Positions 54,276 to 56,293 of a stretch of DNA of 56,293 nt are shown piece after piece. This DNA comes from Acinetobacter boissieri. Lineage in GTDB: Bacteria; Pseudomonadota; Gammaproteobacteria; Pseudomonadales; Moraxellaceae. The notes below the pieces were generated by a model that saw only the letters and a list, made by a program, of their open reading frames with translations, ran no database searches and was not told the DNA's origin. Within the stretch, counting starts at the first letter, position 1. Every line of letters begins with the position of its first letter. The stretch is taken from NCBI RefSeq assembly GCF_900096955.1, contig NZ_FMYL01000013.1, positions 1 to 56,293 on the forward strand, given 5' to 3'. Both the position numbers and the translations under genes were made by a program.

Positions 54276-55051
54276 CAGACGCCTCCAAACATGACCGCAG
54301 TCAACACAAAATCAAATCCTAAAACACATAATGATGAATATACAACTGTTCTTGTTGTTGCTGTTGCAATGCCTTCAGAAGTCGGATTACATGCATATCC
54401 TTGATAAACCGCAATCCATGTACATACCACTGCAAAAATAACGCTTTTAATTACACCATTAAGTACATCGTGAAAAAAATTCACACTACTTTGCATGCCA
54501 CTCCAAAATGAACCAGCATCTACTCCTAAGAAGTCCACACCGACCAGTTTGCCACCAAAAATGCCAACTGCAGCAAAAATAACCGTCAGCATGGGTAGAC
54601 TTATAATCCCAGCCCATAACCGTGGAGACACGATTCTTTTTAAAGGGTCAACCCCGATCATTTCCATACTAGATAGTTGCTCTGTTGCTTTCATCAAACC
54701 AATTTCAGCTGCTAGTGCAGAACCTGCTCGACCTGCAAATAACAGTGCTGCCACAACAGGTGCAAGCTCTCTTAAAAGCGTGAGTGCAACCATTGTACCC
54801 AGCATTGACTCACTACCAACGTTAACCAATATGGTATAGCCTTGCAAACCAATCACTAAACCAATAAATAGTCCAGAAACAACAATGATCAAAAGTGATA
54901 AAACACCAACTTTATACATTTGCTGTATAAATAAACGTATTCCTAGCAAAGTTGGTTTTGAAAAAACAATTTGCAACAATAATAAGGTGGCAGTACCCAT
55001 ACCACGCACTGCATTAATCACATAACGACCTAATAAGGCTATCGCATTCAC
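54275..55051 (-). CDS. mlaE: MlaE, ABC transporter permease for phospholipid
   Basis: The 258-residue inner-membrane permease has about five hydrophobic segments and the MlaE/YrbE signature [26 protein letters not shown] (about 89-114; written as two blocks [14 protein letters not shown] and [12 protein letters not shown]). [16 protein letters not shown] follows as the coupling helix. It overlaps mlaF by 4 bases (ATGA) and mlaD by 1 base, so translation of the operon is tightly coupled. Confidence 0.96.
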   Translation of the reverse strand: MNAIALLGRYVINAVRGMGTATLLLLQIVFSKPTLLGIRLFIQQMYKVGVLSLLIIVVSGLFIGLVIGLQGYTILVNVGSESMLGTMVALTLLRELAPVVAALLFAGRAGSALAAEIGLMKATEQLSSMEMIGVDPLKRIVSPRLWAGIISLPMLTVIFAAVGIFGGKLVGVDFLGVDAGSFWSGMQSSVNFFHDVLNGVIKSVIFAVVCTWIAVYQGYACNPTSEGIATATTRTVVYSSLCVLGFDFVLTAVMFGGV

Positions 55052-55866
55052 GACCTCACCTCTTGGCTTAAATACTCATTAGAGTTAAATTGAAATCCTA
55101 CAGGGCCTTCTGCATATCCATTTAAAAACTGTTGTACAAATGCAGACTCATGCTGTAACAATTGCTCAGGTGTACCTTCACCTTGAACACGGCCATCTGC
55201 AACAATATAAATATAATCAGCAATCGACATCGTTTCTTTTACATCGTGTGACACAATAATCGTTGTTAAATCTAAAGCATCACGTAGTGATCTAATTAAA
55301 CGTGTCAGAACACCCATAACAATAGGATCTTGCCCTGCGAAAGGCTCATCATACATAATTAAATCAGGATCAAGTGCAATTGCTCTTGCAAGTGCAACGC
55401 GTCGATTCATCCCACCAGATAACTCAGATGGCATCAATCGCTCAGCACCTCGTAACCCAACAGACTCTAGTTTCAATGCTACAAGTTCAGCAATTAAATA
55501 TTCAGGTAATTGAGTGTGTGCACGTATAGGAAAAGCAACATTTTCATATACAGACATATCTGTAAACAGTGCACCACTTTGAAAAAGCATTCCCATGCGT
55601 GCACGTGCTGCAAACAGATCATGTCGATTCATTGTAGAAATATCAACGCCATCTAAAAATACAGTGCCTTGATCTGGTGACAATTGACCACCAATTAAAC
55701 GTAATAGAGTGGTTTTACCTGTACCAGACGGTCCCATAATCGCAGTAACTTGACCTCGTTTAATCTCCATATCAATATTCTGATATATCACTCTGTCACC
55801 ACGCTTAAAGCTTAAATTCTTGATACGAATTAACGTATCTGAGAATGATGATGCAATATCACTCAT
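55048..55866 (-). CDS. mlaF: MlaF, ABC transporter ATPase for phospholipid
   Basis: The 272-residue ATPase has Walker [12 protein letters not shown] (about 45-55), Q-loop [11 protein letters not shown], signature [18 protein letters not shown], Walker [14 protein letters not shown], and the switch histidine in [24 protein letters not shown] is characteristic of the MlaF/Ttg2A family. It powers the Mla system that removes misplaced phospholipid from the outer leaflet of the outer membrane. It is the first gene of mlaFEDCB. The next 240 bases to the right hold its promoter and no gene. Confidence 0.97.
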   Translation of the reverse strand: MSDIASSFSDTLIRIKNLSFKRGDRVIYQNIDMEIKRGQVTAIMGPSGTGKTTLLRLIGGQLSPDQGTVFLDGVDISTMNRHDLFAARARMGMLFQSGALFTDMSVYENVAFPIRAHTQLPEYLIAELVALKLESVGLRGAERLMPSELSGGMNRRVALARAIALDPDLIMYDEPFAGQDPIVMGVLTRLIRSLRDALDLTTIIVSHDVKETMSIADYIYIVADGRVQGEGTPEQLLQHESAFVQQFLNGYAEGPVGFQFNSNEYLSQEVRS

Positions 55867-56108
55867 AATACGTGCCTCATTCCTATTTTAGCAGTTAGCA
55901 TAATAGAGATATTTTATTCTATCTAGATTATTTTGATAGTAAAATTATAGTTTTTTGAAATATAGTTAAATAACGCCATTTATTATATAAATATAAAAAA
56001 ATATTTGAATAGTCTATTAATTGAGTTAATAAACTACGGATTGCACTTCCTCATTTTTCAACATACTTTAAACAATAATCAAAGCTTATTCAGAATTTAA
56101 ATCAAAAC

Positions 56109-56293
56109 GGCTTTGTTGCATAAACATTAAAAGTTAGATTTATAGTATTCATACCAAATTTAAGGCATAACTTGGGTATGAGCTAGGCCTAATTCAGTTA
56201 ACACATTGATTTTAGCGATTTGTATTAATATAGCGGCGAGTTTGCTGAGTTAAGGGGGATGTATTGGAGCTAATTATTTTGAAGTGGGTGTTT
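56109..56293 (-). mobile_element. IS5-family-like element end: terminal repeat and transposase C-terminus, decayed, runs off the edge
   Basis: GGCTTTGTTGCATAAAC (56109-56125) matches the terminal inverted-repeat type of IS5/IS903-group elements (the IS903 end begins GGCTTTGTTGAATAAA). On the minus strand a frame ends at 56160 with QIAKINVLTELGLAHTQVMP, closely patterned on the conserved transposase end AVLNRFTELGRPHTQVV. That frame opens only 29 codons back (to 56249), after a TAA, so the transposase reading is broken here by a stop or frameshift. The rest of the element lies beyond the window. No target-site duplication can be tested. Confidence 0.6.

Overview
The window is about 56 kb of AT-rich chromosome from a gammaproteobacterium of the Moraxellaceae, most likely an Acinetobacter. 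This rests on the gene content and order: a bfmR/bfmS pair, a cysM-exonuclease-rlmD-relA-mazG-comEA block next to a gacS/barA hybrid kinase, transhydrogenase with a split alpha subunit (pntAa-pntAb-pntB), a TonB-ExbB-ExbD set, and an mlaFEDCB operon. The species cannot be named from this sequence alone. Nearly everything is core housekeeping. Accessory DNA is confined to the two edges: a large trimeric autotransporter adhesin cut by the left end and a decayed insertion-sequence end at the right. No rRNA, tRNA, CRISPR array, prophage or complete mobile element was found.

Layout. 1-3470 (minus): N-terminal 450 residues of a YadA/Ata-like adhesin, then uppP (lipid carrier recycling) and a SAM methyltransferase. 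3756-8642 (plus): an MFS exporter, its HlyD/EmrA-type adaptor, a PLP enzyme of the D-cysteine desulfhydrase/ACC deaminase fold, and a BaiN/YhiN flavoprotein. 8646-14403: a small membrane protein, a CmpX-like mechanosensitive channel, two conserved-looking unknowns, a divergent fpr/finR-like pair and upp. 14441-18158 (minus): the BfmRS envelope-stress two-component system, a small membrane protein, and infC with an ATT start directly behind thrS.

18164-25600 (minus): thrS, then (reading from the other end) pcnB-folK-panB-panC-rapZ-ptsO-darP, a compact cluster with overlapping stop/start codons linking RNA 3'-end processing, folate and pantothenate synthesis, and nitrogen-PTS/RNase adaptor functions. 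25724-32355 (minus): cysM, a PolB-type 3'-5' exonuclease homologue with damaged active-site motifs, rlmD, relA, mazG, comEA. 32501-36101 (plus): gacS/barA, an unlisted 42-codon secreted-peptide ORF behind a perfect CRP/Vfr-type palindrome, and rsfS.

36200-44537: pntAa-pntAb-pntB (minus), msrA (plus), tonB-exbB-exbD (minus), a dicarboxylate/glutamate symporter and tesB. 44778-52610: plsB (plus), a YeeZ-like SDR (minus) only 18 bp from divergent recG, comF overlapping recG, a LOG-family phosphoribohydrolase, and corA. 52652-55866 (minus): mlaF-mlaE-mlaD-mlaC-mlaB, the outer-membrane lipid asymmetry system. 56109-56293: an IS5-family-like terminal repeat and transposase C-terminus in decay.

Several starts differ from the longest ATG reading: infC (ATT), upp (GTG), pcnB and mlaC (TTG), and internal ATGs for cysM, plsB, comF and two small membrane proteins. 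No clearly new multi-gene system was found. The best leads are the catalytically degenerate exonuclease homologue, the CRP-site/small-peptide locus, the exporter-plus-PLP-enzyme cluster, and the repeat architecture upstream of bfmR.
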